Below, piece after piece: positions 17,201 through 23,642 of a stretch of DNA of 64,000 nt. The number at the start of each line of letters is the position of its first letter. Position 1 is the stretch's first letter. The position numbers and the translations under genes are program-made. The notes beneath the pieces are model-generated. The model made no database searches and was not told the DNA's origin. It saw only the letters and a program-made list of their open reading frames with translations. Source of the stretch: an uncultured Sphingomonadaceae bacterium (GTDB lineage Bacteria; Pseudomonadota; Alphaproteobacteria; Sphingomonadales; Sphingomonadaceae); contig CANLQE010000001.1 in NCBI GenBank assembly GCA_947493215.1, positions 1,178,001-1,242,000 on the forward strand, in the 5' to 3' direction.

Positions 17201-17344
17201 GACCACCTGCGCGGTCCGGATCGTGAATTCCGGATCTTCGAAGCGCGCAATATTTTGAAAGCTATACCAACCGCCAACCAAGGCAAGCGCAATGACAATG
17301 AAACAAATCAGCCGGTTTTTAATCGAAAACTCTGCAAGATCCAT
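14264..17344 (-). CDS. RND-family efflux pump, inner-membrane subunit (AcrB/HAE1-like)
   Basis: 1026 residues, the usual RND length. It opens with one membrane helix (NRLICFIVIALALVGGWYSF), has two large periplasmic loops and two sets of membrane helices. Conserved segments include the TM4 region GMLVDNAIVVTEGI, where the proton-relay Asp sits, and GLLIKNAIVLVDQMD in the second half. Substrates are likely hydrophobic drugs or detergents but are not readable. Its start lies 12 bases after the adaptor gene; its end overlaps the outer-membrane factor gene. Confidence 0.95.
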   Translation of the reverse strand: MDLAEFSIKNRLICFIVIALALVGGWYSFQNIARFEDPEFTIRTAQVVTTYPGATPEEVANEVTEALESSIQQLQEVEEIRSVSSAGRSEISVDILYKFSPEKADLQLIWTKLRNKVNDAQSRLPPGVETSVVNDDFGDVYGLYYLVTGDGYTSAELYKYIRSLRTDLLSVDDVAKVQPLGMQQEAIYVEISRERANALGLSVDQIYGDLAQQNSVTPAGDIKLGNRRLKFQPTGQIDSVEAIGNLVISTASSGTIVTLRDIATVTRDYQDPTSFIVRYNGKPAIAIGISNISGANVAKMGAAIDAKLEETKSLRPIGVEIHEYYHQGKIVETAVADFALNVLAALLIVLVTLFFFMGLRSAVVIGSVLVLTIAATLATMYLINIPMHRISLGALIIALGMLVDNAIVVTEGILVGTQQGRKKLDIAKEIVKRTKWPLLGGTLVGIIAFAPIGFAPGSTAEFTGDLFWVVMVSLLYSWIFAITAVPLFADILFAEPSDEPIEEKPEHPFFVAYKNFMRKVLTKSKLALITVVALFVLSVFGFSYVTPGFFPPSTSPQIVVDFNLPEGTDITETDAKVKRLEKFLMKQEGIKDVQSLVGMGTLRYMLVYGPESPSSAYGQFLIKTDDYDVIKGLLPQLQKHIDANYPDAQAKVWQFQLGPGGGSKIEAEFSGPDPVVLRELANKAKAVMAADGGAISIKDDWRQPVSVIEPTYDADSGRRLGVSREDLANALRTNFSGRNVGVYREDDQLVPIIARAPERERLDATSMRGIQITSPKSGKSVPILEVVDEFETKWQNAKLRRVDRVWTINAQSDPLPGELAADLLARVQPDIEDIALPEGYSLKWNGEIGDSSEANSSLASTLPLGFLAMVLVVVVLFNALKQPLIIWLVVPLSLIGVVFGLLVTGTAMEFMAILGLLSLSGLLIKNAIVLVDQMDLEIREGKPRYDAVLDSAASRVRPVMMGSLTTVLGVIPLFLDAFFKSMAVVLVFGLTFATVLTLVIIPVLYVMFFRIAPDEIAERESEGAEA

Positions 17345-17356
17345 GATGCGCGCCGC

Positions 17357-18421
17357 TTACGGCTTATAGGGACGAATTTTCATCCCCTCTTGCAGATAGG
17401 CAGCGCCAGCAGCGACAATTGTCTCGCCGGCCTTCAAGCCGCTTCTCACTGCGATCTCTTCGCCGACATCCTTATCCACCAATATTTTGCGCTTTTTAAC
17501 CTTCATCGTTTTCTTGTCGACAACCCAGACAAATCGATCCTTGCCATTGGCTTGGATGGAACCGAGCGGCACCGATATTTGCGTTGCGCCTTCCCCTTCA
17601 ACCAGAGATCTGCTGCCAAAGACCGTGCCGGTCATGCCGGGCAATACAGTCATATTCGGCGGCGGCGTGAAGGAAAATTTGACCTTGAACGTCTGTGATT
17701 GGGTATCAGCCTGGGTTGTTGCTGATCGAAACGTGCCGGGGATTTTGAGATCTGGGGCGGAGTTCAGGACTACATATTCCTCCGTAACGTCCTGTGGATC
17801 ATTGCCCAAAGCAGCTACGACGCTGGCAGGCACACTAACCACAGCTTCGACCCTGCCGATCGATTGCAGTGTTACTACTTCCGCTTGGGCCTGAATATTC
17901 TCATACCGTGTCGCATGTTTTACAGCTACCACGCCAGAGAACGGAGCTCGCAGCACGGTGTCGCTCAGATCTTTCTGGGCACTGTCCAAGCTGGCCCGCG
18001 CAACATCCCGTTGGGCACGCCGTTGTTCGACAACAATTCTTGCAATGGCGTCTTCTTCCAAAAGCCGAGCGGCGCTTTGATATTCAGATTGCGCCGTCGC
18101 ATATTGCGCGCGAGCCGAATTGACCGCATTTTGATAGCGGCGTTGATCGAGGCGACCGATGACAGCCCCTTTGCGAACAGGCTGGCCTTCAAGCACTGGT
18201 AAACTTTCAAGCAGGCCGCCGACTTGGAACGTGAGCGTAGATGATGAACCTGCCTCGATTATGGCAGGGAAACTTGCATCAAACCGATCCGCAGAAGCTT
18301 TGACGACATGCAGCTGTGCCGGGCGCACAATTTCAGCTTCTTCAACGTCACCGCCGGAACAGGATGCAAGTAATAGACAAACTGCGATGCCCGAGGCAAT
18401 AGTGCCAAGCGATCGATTCAT
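17357..18421 (-). CDS. RND periplasmic adaptor (membrane fusion) lipoprotein
   Basis: 354 residues from ATG 18421; the frame extends to a TTG at 18451, but the ATG gives a clean lipoprotein signal (AVCLLLASC). It shows the adaptor layout: a lipoyl half-motif with EGQPVRKGAVIGRLD, an alpha hairpin (about 90-150, RYQNAVNSARAQYATAQSEYQSAARLLEE), the second half-motif RAPFSGVVAVKHATRYENI, and a beta-barrel and membrane-proximal domain ending GLKAGETIVAAG. It bridges the RND pump to the NodT channel. First gene of the pump genes proper. Confidence 0.93.
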   Translation of the reverse strand: MNRSLGTIASGIAVCLLLASCSGGDVEEAEIVRPAQLHVVKASADRFDASFPAIIEAGSSSTLTFQVGGLLESLPVLEGQPVRKGAVIGRLDQRRYQNAVNSARAQYATAQSEYQSAARLLEEDAIARIVVEQRRAQRDVARASLDSAQKDLSDTVLRAPFSGVVAVKHATRYENIQAQAEVVTLQSIGRVEAVVSVPASVVAALGNDPQDVTEEYVVLNSAPDLKIPGTFRSATTQADTQSQTFKVKFSFTPPPNMTVLPGMTGTVFGSRSLVEGEGATQISVPLGSIQANGKDRFVWVVDKKTMKVKKRKILVDKDVGEEIAVRSGLKAGETIVAAGAAYLQEGMKIRPYKP

Positions 18422-18487
18422 AATTCCAACCAAAATGCTAGTCCTTCCCAAGCATTAGTTCGACAGATGGTAACGAGGCCAGCCGCT

Positions 18488-18826
18488 TTAGCGGTCCATC
18501 TTTTCCAGCAATAGATCATGCACTTTTGTGTCGGGTTTCTCGACACATTCCGTCATCGTCAAGACAATCGCCACTTGAACGGCTTCAGGTGATATTACTG
18601 AGCTGCCTTTTTGTGCGATAGAATAACCGTATAGCAATGTCATTACGGAAGCCCGGTCATCTTCGTTCAATGTGACGACATCCCAACAGCTGACCTCTTT
18701 CAAGTCCACTGGAGTGGCGGGTGCCAGACCTTCATCTTGAGCCACTGCGGACGTGCTCATCAAAGCAGTCGAAACCAGACCGAGAATGGCCGATTTAGCG
18801 AATAGTTTGTTTGTAAAATAGGTCAT
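18488..18826 (-). CDS. Periplasmic HdeA-like protein
   Basis: 112 residues from ATG 18826, supported by GGAGG 6 bases upstream. A signal peptide ends STSAVAQ. The mature part has the HdeA/HdeB-type pattern SCWDVVTLNEDDRASVMTLL, GYSIAQKG and a second Cys in TMTECVEKP, so one disulfide is expected. Proteins of this fold act as periplasmic stress chaperones in enterics; the role here is inferred. The start overlaps the preceding gene's stop by one base (TAATG). Confidence 0.75.
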   Translation of the reverse strand: MTYFTNKLFAKSAILGLVSTALMSTSAVAQDEGLAPATPVDLKEVSCWDVVTLNEDDRASVMTLLYGYSIAQKGSSVISPEAVQVAIVLTMTECVEKPDTKVHDLLLEKMDR

Positions 18827-19203
18827 TAATATCCTCCGCGCATGCATGCGTCTAATTCAAGTCGATAATTACGGGCAGCCCGGTTCTGTTTTTTCTTGGC
18901 ATTGCCGCGCTTGATGGCGCCAACCAGCGCTCCAATCGCTGCGCCGCGCCGGACATTACGTTTCCGTTTTTTCTTGTTCTTTTCAAAGATCAAACCGCCG
19001 ATACCAGAGGTCACAGCGCCTTTGGCAGCTCCTTCCAATGCACCACCGGGAAGGTAACGATCGGGTACGCGCCCGTTATATCCTGAAAATTCGGAAGCCC
19101 GCTGCTGGCAATATCTATAGCGATCCTGTGCCGCAACCGGTTGTATGCCGGTAAGCATCAGTGCCGGCACCAGTGCAATTCCTAAATATCGATAACGCTT
19201 CAT
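18826..19203 (-). CDS. Small envelope protein with glycine-zipper segment
   Basis: 125 residues from ATG 19203 behind AGGGGA. A signal peptide ends IQPVAAQD. The mature part contains GGALEGAAKGAVTSGIGGLIF, a basic KKKRKRN stretch, then GAAIGALVGAIKRG, i.e. a glycine-zipper flanked by many Lys/Arg, and two Cys near the ends. Such proteins associate with the outer membrane or periplasm; function is unknown. It overlaps the HdeA-like gene and is probably co-transcribed with it. Confidence 0.75.
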   Translation of the reverse strand: MKRYRYLGIALVPALMLTGIQPVAAQDRYRYCQQRASEFSGYNGRVPDRYLPGGALEGAAKGAVTSGIGGLIFEKNKKKRKRNVRRGAAIGALVGAIKRGNAKKKQNRAARNYRLELDACMRGGY

Positions 19204-19288
19204 GTTATCCCCTTTCGATTTGAACTTAGAATGCAATTTTCTTGTTCGTCGAGTCGATTGCGACGAATAGGACTATCATAACAAGTAG

Positions 19289-19930
19289 TTACTTACCATG
19301 CGCCCGATCGACCGCTTTTCGAATACCTTTTGCCCATTCTTTGAAAGACTGTTCCGCATCCGCCCAGGTCGACCATGGCTTTTTATTCATCAGCCTTTGT
19401 CCTTGCGCGCGGTTGACCACCACAGCATCGATACGGTTCTTGGCCGACTGTCGGAAAACCCCTTCAACGGTCACTTCACCAACACTCAATGAAAATGGCA
19501 GAACAACGTTTGATACATTCAAGGCCGCTGAAGGCGCTTTCAGATTAGCAATCGTCATGCTGATCCGCATGGTTTTCTTGCCAGGTTTTTTGACGACATT
19601 ATAATCTGAAGAAATTAATTCAGCGATCAACTCAGCGCGAAATTTACGCTGCATCTTCCGCACCTGTTCCTTGTCGAGCCCTTTGATACTGCCATCCCGA
19701 TAACTGACCCGTACCGGATCAATGATGAAGCTGTCATAATTGCCAAGATTGGGCGCACCGGTCCGCGTATAGACCAAAGTTGGCTCGGCACTTCGGTCCT
19801 GAGTCAATCCGCGCAAGCTGACCGATGGATTATAATTTTGAACGGATTTAGTGGCAGTTCCGCAGGCAGCCAAACTGACGGTGAGGAACGAAATGGCCAA
19901 GCCTTTGCAAATCTTTTTGTAGGACAACAT
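19289..19930 (-). CDS. DUF3313-type lipoprotein
   Basis: 213 residues with lipobox LAACG (Cys23). The body has the pattern LVYTRTGAPNLGNYDSFIIDPVRV, followed by RKFRAELIAELISSDYNVV and a long beta-rich part, as in DUF3313 lipoproteins, a group with no known biochemical role. The last 40 residues are basic and end WAKGIRKAVDRAHGK. It is first in the minus-strand series running toward the RND pump genes, 86 bases from the next start; whether they share a transcript is uncertain. Confidence 0.75.
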   Translation of the reverse strand: MLSYKKICKGLAISFLTVSLAACGTATKSVQNYNPSVSLRGLTQDRSAEPTLVYTRTGAPNLGNYDSFIIDPVRVSYRDGSIKGLDKEQVRKMQRKFRAELIAELISSDYNVVKKPGKKTMRISMTIANLKAPSAALNVSNVVLPFSLSVGEVTVEGVFRQSAKNRIDAVVVNRAQGQRLMNKKPWSTWADAEQSFKEWAKGIRKAVDRAHGK

Positions 19931-20103
19931 TTCAATCCTTTATATTTATATCTTCGGCATATGGCGTTTTCGATAGATTTCTATACGGCAACACGCACAT
20001 GTTGAGGCTTATTACGCCACCTTAGCGGCATATTTTCGGATCAATAATATTACGACTTCACGATGATGGGAAGTTCCCACTAGCACCACAATTGGGTTTT
20101 TAC

Positions 20104-20123
20104 TGTCCTGTAGGTTTAGGACA
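20104..20123. promoter_or_regulatory. lux-box-like 20-bp dyad
   Basis: TGTCCTGTAGGTTTAGGACA has perfect 6-bp arms (TGTCCT/AGGACA) and the 20-bp length of a lux box, with CCTGTAGG as in the canonical element. It lies 158 bases upstream of a LuxR-type regulator and 174 bases upstream (minus strand) of the DUF3313 gene, so either or both could be targets. Confidence 0.45.
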
Positions 20124-20280
20124 AAATTTTGGAACCATGCTTGGCGATGGCTAAATGCCGTGCTTGTCCATGTTTCGTTTTGTAAATAAGGTAAGTATTA
20201 CGCATCGGCAATTGGTTTATATTTTGCGACCAATGGATAATCTATTATAAATGCAGGGAAAACTTGTTTAGGCAAAGCTG

Positions 20281-21042
20281 ATGCATTCCACGCAATATCT
20301 TCCTGCAAAGTCGGCTGCCGAGCTTATGGCATCCTTTCACGCATGCTTGCAGCGATGCCAGTCTTTCGGCGGCCTCAATATTTTGTGTCTGCGTTATGCG
20401 AGGCGGTTTCACCTGAAGGCCGTGGCCTATCATCATCTGCCGCAATTGGGGTCTTCGGACGGCGTAGGAGTGAATGTCATCTCCGTTGGCTTTCCCAAAG
20501 AGTTGGTAGACCGGTTTGAGTCACAAAATTTAATTGGGGTCGACCCGTCTATCCGGCAGGTTATGTCTGGAACAAGGGCCTATTGGTGGCGGGAATTGGA
20601 ATATGCTTCACCCCCAAGCGCCAAAGAAATGGAATATCTCGAGGCCGCCTCCGCTGTTGTCGATGAAGGGTTGATGCTTCCGGTATTCGGACCCAACGGT
20701 CGAAACGGCTATGTATCTCTTGGCTTTGGCAAAACCAGACCGGAGATGGATGATACCGATATCGCTCTGCTGCAGAGCTGCTGTCAATTTGCCCATCTGC
20801 AATATTGCGCGCTCTTGCAGGCCAAACTGCCCCGCCCAGTAAAATTATCACCAAGAGAGAAAGAGGTTTTATCCTGGGTCGCACAGGGGAAAAGCAATGG
20901 TGTCGCTGCCGAGATACTGGATATCGCAGAAAGCACCGTGATAACCCATCTGGAACGATCTTACCGAAAGCTGGGTGTTGATAACCGCGTTACAGCGGCA
21001 CTGCGCGCTCTATCCTTAGGGGAATTTCGCTACTTACCTTGA
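20281..21042 (+). CDS. LuxR-type regulator with autoinducer-binding-like domain (LuxR solo)
   Basis: 253 residues. The N-terminal about 170 residues resemble the autoinducer-binding fold: FPKELVDRFESQNLIGVDPSIR holds the conserved Asp-Pro pair, followed by YWWRE and GLMLPVFGPNGRNGYVSLG. The C-terminal domain is a GerE-type helix-turn-helix: LSPREKEVLSWVAQGKS, AAEILDIAESTVITHLERSYRKLGV. No luxI-type synthase is present anywhere in the window, so it is a solo here. The gap upstream (19931-20280) holds the lux-box-like dyad but no gene. Confidence 0.88.
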   Translation: MHSTQYLPAKSAAELMASFHACLQRCQSFGGLNILCLRYARRFHLKAVAYHHLPQLGSSDGVGVNVISVGFPKELVDRFESQNLIGVDPSIRQVMSGTRAYWWRELEYASPPSAKEMEYLEAASAVVDEGLMLPVFGPNGRNGYVSLGFGKTRPEMDDTDIALLQSCCQFAHLQYCALLQAKLPRPVKLSPREKEVLSWVAQGKSNGVAAEILDIAESTVITHLERSYRKLGVDNRVTAALRALSLGEFRYLP

Positions 21043-21224
21043 GCGCTAAAGTGGGCTTCAAATATCAATGACATTCATACAGGCGGCGATTTTTTGAGAA
21101 AACCGACTGCCTGCCCCCTACTGTCGGATGGCAAAGCACCACAGTCGCGCCGGATCGATTATGCGGATAGCTTGCCTGATTTGAATTTCTCCGGCAACAG
21201 TCAGAAAAATATGTTTAGGGGCTT

Positions 21225-21656
21225 ATGTTCACACAACTGTTAATTGGATCGGCATTGATATGCCTGACGGTTGCCATCGCAGCCGGCTTTGTTGGCGCTG
21301 CGACTATTGGGCTGACACATGCCGGGAAATGGCTAGTTTCCGGTCGTAAAATACTAAAACTCATGGTTTCGCTGACCGCGATGGTTCTTTGGATGCTTGT
21401 TGCGCTTAGTATCGCAGTGTGGCTCTGGGCAGGCCTGTTTTTACTTTTGGGTCAGTTCAATAATTTAGAGACGTCGCTCTATTTTTCGGTCGTTTCGTTC
21501 ACAACTTTGGGGTTTGGTGACATCGTGATCGGAACAGAATGGCGGCTATTGTCAGGGCTTATGGCCGCAAACGGCCTGATCTTGTTTAGTCTTACAACAG
21601 CATTTTTGATCGAGTTTATCATTAGATTGAGAGCCGCTCAGGAAAATGCGCATTAG
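21225..21656 (+). CDS. Two-TM potassium-channel-like protein
   Basis: 143 residues with two strong membrane segments flanking a pore loop. The selectivity filter reads TTLGFGD (about residue 99-105), the canonical TxGxGD variant. A preceding extra hydrophobic N-terminus gives three helices in all. No RCK or cyclic-nucleotide domain follows, so it would be a minimal K+ leak channel in the inner membrane. It is followed after 12 bases by the DUF4403 gene, so the pair may be co-transcribed. Confidence 0.85.
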   Translation: MFTQLLIGSALICLTVAIAAGFVGAATIGLTHAGKWLVSGRKILKLMVSLTAMVLWMLVALSIAVWLWAGLFLLLGQFNNLETSLYFSVVSFTTLGFGDIVIGTEWRLLSGLMAANGLILFSLTTAFLIEFIIRLRAAQENAH

Positions 21657-21668
21657 GTTCGATTTGGT

Positions 21669-23261
21669 TTGCCAGGACAGAGACTAGCTATGCCCAATCT
21701 CTCAAGTCGAAAGATCAAGATCGGCCTCGGCTGTTTTGGTGTAGTCCTGATAATGATCATTCTTGCAATTGGGGCCTTTTTATCTGGATTGGACGAACCG
21801 CTATCTGCGCCTGAGCCGACGAAAATCAAAACGGAAGTGCGTCTGGAAGATCAGACATCAACCATCTTTATCCCTGTCAGTGGCAGCTTACAGATTTTCG
21901 AAGACGCCTTAAACAAGGACGTGCCTTGGCAGTTGGCAAGCATAAATGAGCCGCAAAAAATATGCCTCAAAACAAAATCAAAGCTGATTCCCGATATATC
22001 ATGCCGCCTGGTCGGCAAAGTGGAACGCGGACGCATTCGCCTTACCGGTTCGGGTCAGCATCTTAAAATTTCCATTCCCGTCAGTACACGCATTCAAGCG
22101 CAGAATATCGGCGGCATTGTGAAACGCGAAACGGCGACCGGTTCAGTAGTCGTAACAATGCGTGCCAAGCTATCATTGAGCCAAAATTGGCAACCGTCCG
22201 CAAAGGTCGATGTTGATTATGACTGGGGCACAAAGATCGGCATTGATTTTCTGGACCGACGGATTGAGTTTTCATCGCGTGTTGATCCCGAGATTAGAAA
22301 AGTTGCAGCGCAGATCGAGAGGCGTTTGCCGCAACTTATTCGAAACCTAAATGCGCGGAAAAAGGCGCAAGCCATTTGGGAAGAAGGCTTCACATCGGCT
22401 CGCGCCAAGTCCGATCCGGAAATCTGGGTACGCTTTACGCCGCAGCAAATTGGGTTTGCCGGATATACAGTTCGTGGCCGGCGTCTGGTCGTCAATCTTG
22501 CCGCACGCGCGCAAACGGAAACGATTTTTGGCAGTCGGCCAAAGGATCCCGACGTGACGCCGCTCCCCAACCTCATGAAGTCGCTGCCGCCCGAGGGAAT
22601 CCGGGTCCATGTTCCTTTCCACATCCCCTATTCTGTGTTCCAAAAATCAATTGAAAAAGCATTGCAGCTTGGAGAATTTCAAACTGTAAAAATGGAAGAC
22701 GGAACGCAGGTTCAGGCCCGTTTTAACGATGTTGAGGTTTTTGGTGCTGACGGCGGCAAGATTGCCATAGGGATAGGCCTTACCATCGAGGAACCCATAA
22801 ACTGGCTTGGTGATGTCGAAGGCAAAATCTGGATATTGGCAAGGCCACGACTAGACCTTGCTAACAAGATTATTGGAATTTCCAATCTGTCTGTGCTCAG
22901 TCGTACCAATAGCCGGTTGTTCAACAAACTGGTTGGGGCGGTCAGCAAAGATGAAATCGACAGAGAGTTTATCAGCAAGATAAGTTACGATTTTTCAAAT
23001 AACTATGATGATGGCCTGCAAAAAGCCGACGAATGGCTAAAGGCAGAACCGCTTGAAGGGTTCGTATTCCAAGGCCGCCTTATCAGTGCTGATCTGGAGC
23101 GCTTGCATATCATGCCCGAAGGATTGATCGTTCAAGCGCGCGCCGTGGGGGATGGAAGAATGTATTATGCCCCAGGAGAGGCCGCATCGTTGGTCGCAAA
23201 GAGACGCCAGCGCCGCATTGAAAGAGAACGGACCAAAGTCAGAGATATGGGAAAGAAGTAG
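21669..23261 (+). CDS. DUF4403 family membrane-anchored protein
   Basis: 530 residues (or 523 from Met8 at 21690). One N-terminal transmembrane helix (IGLGCFGVVLIMIILAIGAFL) anchors a large periplasmic beta-rich part. Typical DUF4403 features are repeated lipid-transfer-like barrels: STIFIPVSGSLQIFEDALN, SIPVSTRIQAQNIGG, a middle VDYDWGTKIGIDFLDRRIEFSS and VPFHIPYSVFQKSIEKAL. The C-terminus is strongly basic (RRQRRIERERTK). It may bridge or move lipids in the envelope; the family is not functionally defined. Confidence 0.85.
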   Translation: MPGQRLAMPNLSSRKIKIGLGCFGVVLIMIILAIGAFLSGLDEPLSAPEPTKIKTEVRLEDQTSTIFIPVSGSLQIFEDALNKDVPWQLASINEPQKICLKTKSKLIPDISCRLVGKVERGRIRLTGSGQHLKISIPVSTRIQAQNIGGIVKRETATGSVVVTMRAKLSLSQNWQPSAKVDVDYDWGTKIGIDFLDRRIEFSSRVDPEIRKVAAQIERRLPQLIRNLNARKKAQAIWEEGFTSARAKSDPEIWVRFTPQQIGFAGYTVRGRRLVVNLAARAQTETIFGSRPKDPDVTPLPNLMKSLPPEGIRVHVPFHIPYSVFQKSIEKALQLGEFQTVKMEDGTQVQARFNDVEVFGADGGKIAIGIGLTIEEPINWLGDVEGKIWILARPRLDLANKIIGISNLSVLSRTNSRLFNKLVGAVSKDEIDREFISKISYDFSNNYDDGLQKADEWLKAEPLEGFVFQGRLISADLERLHIMPEGLIVQARAVGDGRMYYAPGEAASLVAKRRQRRIERERTKVRDMGKK

Positions 23262-23642
23262 TGGTGACGGTTGCAGTCACTGGCGAACCTATCTCTACGC
23301 CGAAATTCCCTACAGCCGATAACAGAGAATTAATTCGAGAAAACAGGGATCGATATTGTCGCAGAAGGGAAGCCACTAGCGTCCGCTATGGGCGCAGAAG
23401 CAGACATTAGGATATCGTGTGCTGTCACTGTAATCTGGGAAGAAGGGAACCATCCGCATTCAATGCGATTTGCATCAGTTGCAAATAGGAAGCTCTGGCA
23501 GCAACTTAATCTAATGACAAAGCGAGTGGCAACCACCTCAGAAGAGATCACAGCGATTATAGATGATGTCGCCCGCGAAAGGGCGGCTGGGGGACCAATC
23601 ACTCATCCCAATACTTGTCCAAAGGGGACAGTCCCCCAAATG
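23262..23642. other. Intergenic stretch with hairpin element and GGGGAC/GTCCCC dyad
   Basis: Between the convergent DUF4403 and TonB-receptor genes. It contains a hairpin element (23376-23410) and, just after the receptor's stop, the short palindrome GGGGACAGTCCCC (23624-23636), also able to pair with an upstream GGGGGAC near 23590. A 94-codon frame overlaps these repeats and is not credible as a gene. Confidence 0.5.
23376..23410. repeat. Hairpin element copy
   Basis: Begins CTAGCGTCCGCTATGGG and ends GAAGCAGACATTAG; arms pair at about 9 of 14 positions. It lies just outside the left end of the aromatic-degradation block, mirrored by the copy at 36014-36046 at its right end. Confidence 0.55.
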
